This document shows positions 61,968 through 64,000 of a DNA stretch of 64,000 nucleotides, in pieces. A program made the translations under genes and the position numbers. The stretch's first letter is position 1, and every line of letters starts with the position of its first letter. The stretch comes from Annulohypoxylon bovei var. microspora (lineage: Eukaryota; Ascomycota; Sordariomycetes; Xylariales; Hypoxylaceae). Under the pieces are notes generated by a model, which worked only from the letters and a program-made list of their open reading frames with translations, had not been told where the DNA came from and made no database searches. The stretch covers positions 1 through 64,000 of the forward strand of contig MU405372.1 of assembly GCA_022836615.1 (NCBI GenBank), read 5' to 3'.

Positions 61968-62693
61968 GAGCAATGTTAAATCCGCTGTATGGATGTCGTG
62001 GGTTTCGTCCGCTGTATGGGGGGTGTCGAAAGGTACTTCAAGTCCCATACAAATCGCCATACAATTAAAGGTACCAGCAGCCGCCGAAATTCAATTAATT
62101 CAACCTACTTTTACCCCACACCCACCTATACACCCCGTTTTAATCTCCCCTTTCTCCCCTTTCTCCCCCATCAATTCGGGGTCAAATTTCTTATAATTAC
62201 ACAGCTGAATAGATCTCGAAACGCGCTTTCGAATGAACCTGGTTGCATCTTATGGTAATTGCTGTGTAGGTGGAAAATAAGGTTGAAAGATAATCGCATG
62301 TAGGGCAAGAAGGCCTACGCGAAGGGTATCGCGGGGACCAACTTATTAAGAACTTCAAGATGCACCAGCTTTCAACCTGATTTGCCACCCCCATAGCCAT
62401 TCGTAAAAGATGCAACCTAGACCATTCAAAAGCGCTTTTTGAGATCTATTCGATTGTGTAATTATAAGAAATTTGACGTGTAATTGATGGGGGAGAAACG
62501 GGAGAAAAGATGGGTGTATAGCTGGGTGTGGGCGCGTGGATTTTTCTAAGTTCAATTGAAGGTGCGCGGGGGTGGGCATTAAAGATACCTGCGTTTGTAT
62601 GGGGATTTGTATGCGGGGAAAGGTACCACAAATGCCGGGCCACATACAGCGGACGAAACCCACGACATCCATACAGCGGATTTAACATTGCTC
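61968..62693. mobile_element. 726-bp fold-back/MITE-like element with ~320-bp inverted arms
   Basis: Left arm 61968-62289 and right arm 62369-62693 are inverted copies around a loop of about 80 bp. The outer 51 bp (GAGCAATGTTAAATCCGCTG onwards, to CGCTGTATG) are identical; the inner arms differ by substitutions and small indels. Flanking TAAATAAA gives an 8-bp duplication, the size used by hAT transposons, but the terminus is not a typical hAT end. Composition is normal and CpA is present, in contrast to its surroundings, so it inserted after RIP of the flanks or escaped RIP. It carries no transposase and would be non-autonomous. Confidence 0.75.
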
Positions 62694-62701
62694 TAAATAA
62701 A
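62694..62701. repeat. Probable 8-bp target duplication TAAATAAA (right)
   Basis: Exact match to 61960-61967. Confidence 0.5.
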
Positions 62702-64000
62702 TAATAAACATATAATATTTATTTATTTAAATAATTTTATAATGTTAATTCTTTAAGTATTTATTTATATAATATAAATAATATTATATTAAAAAAAATA
62801 AACGTTTAAATAAAATTAATAAACATTTATATGTAAAGTTATAAAAAAAGCTTATAAAAGTTAATAATGTTTATTATAAAAAAAATGGGAAAAAAAATGG
62901 AAAAAAAAAACGCATTTCATTTAAACTTAAATATTTAAATAAATATCTTTTTTCGATTATTTATTACGTTTAACTTTTAATGAAATATTATTTTTACCAC
63001 TTATTTCTTTAATTTTATATCTTTTAAATAATAATAAAGCTTTAAAAAAAACATATTATTATTTATTAATTATATAAAATTTAATCTTAAAAAAAACTTT
63101 TAAATTAATTAATTTATTTATATTAATTTACCTTAAATATACCCTTTTAACCGAATTAACCATTTGTTTTATTAAAGCATATAACCTTTAATAATTTTAT
63201 AAAACTTTAACTTTAAATCGAATAAAGTTTAAACCACCTTAAAAAAAATATAAAAAATATTAAAAAAAAGTTAAATTATATTTTAACGGTTTAAATATCC
63301 AATGATATTATAATCGATAAAATAAAATAATATAAAATAAAAAAAAGTAACGTTATTAATATAATCATTTATTAAGAAAATAAATTATTAATTTAAAATA
63401 TATCGTTTTTTAAACCTTTAAAATAATGCAAAATATTTAAAATTATTTTTTAAATTATTATTATTTATATTTCCATTATACCCCGTTTAAATATTTAATA
63501 TTTAAAACATATTATATAATATAATTTTAAATTATTTTTAAAGTTAATTATAAACGTTTACTTTTTTTTTAATTTTAATAATACGCTTTTCATTTTAATT
63601 AAAATTTACAAATATTACTTTATTTAATTTTATTTAATTAAAAGCATTAATATATTATTTATTTAAATAATAATAATGTTTTAAACTTTATTTTCACTTT
63701 TTTCCATTAATTATTAATAAAATTTATATTTTATTAAAAGATTTTTAACATTAAAACGTATTTAAATAAATACCTTTAATATAATTAATATACTTAAATA
63801 CTTTTTAAAAGTTTTCGATTTAATTTAATGGTTAAAATAATTATAAAATTTTTAATTACATTATAATTTAAATAAGTAAAATATTTTATAATAAATGTAT
63901 TACTTTAAAATTAAAAATAATTTAAAGTTTTTAATAAGATTTAAATTTTATAATACCGCTTTTATTTAAACTTAAATAAGCTTTAATATTATTATAAAAT
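62702..64000. other. AT-rich RIP-like DNA to the window end
   Basis: Continues the A/T-only composition; nothing recognisable. Confidence 0.5.

Overview
The window looks like filamentous ascomycete (Pezizomycotina) nuclear DNA with a bipartite composition. From 1 to about 26,800 it is ordinary mixed-composition DNA. The genes there have short introns (about 50-150 nt) with GTRNGT-type donors and CTRAC/CTAAC-like branch sites. From about 26,800 to the end it is extremely AT-rich, with CpA/TpG depleted and TpA enriched. Conserved retrotransposon motifs there are changed only by C-to-T and G-to-A transitions. This is the hallmark of repeat-induced point mutation (RIP), and it rules out a bacterial or animal source. 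I cannot name the species.

Gene-bearing arm (1-26,800). Eleven protein genes are supported: an ISG12/Ifi-6-16-like small hydrophobic protein (+), a cytochrome P450 with a 25-nt microexon (-), a six-hairpin glycosidase-like protein in seven exons (+), a Frag1/DRAM/Sfk1-like membrane protein (+), an F-box protein (+), a maltose-type MFS sugar transporter in six exons (-), a 98-aa unknown ORF (+), a 2EXR-domain protein (+), an amidase-signature enzyme in four exons (+), a multi-pass receptor-like membrane protein in five exons (+), and a histidine-phosphatase-fold protein whose phospho-acceptor His is replaced by Thr (-). They do not form an obvious biosynthetic cluster: there is no PKS, NRPS or terpene synthase. 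Intergenic spaces are 0.4-3.3 kb and carry scattered TACCTAGGTA-type short repeats.

RIP desert (26,800-64,000). I can delimit three degenerate LTR retrotransposons by LTR pairs with 5-bp target duplications: a Ty1/copia-type element at 27,122-32,938 (+), a second copia-type element at 38,819-44,652 (-), and a chromodomain Ty3/gypsy element at 50,639-56,300 (-). Gag zinc knuckles, reverse-transcriptase YxDD boxes and a chromodomain are still visible, mostly with RIP-type substitutions and stops. The sequence between them is too mutated to name.

Two islands of normal composition interrupt the desert. One, at about 57,253-59,360, holds a G-run minisatellite, a degenerate tRNA-like segment, a multi-branched inverted repeat and an unidentified 143-aa ORF. 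A RIP-mutated copy of its left end lies at 35,094. The other, at 61,968-62,693, is a 726-bp fold-back element. It has roughly 320-bp inverted arms, perfect for the outer 51 bp, and a probable 8-bp target duplication, and both arms carry related ORFs on opposite strands. These islands are the best candidates here for undescribed mobile or structural elements.
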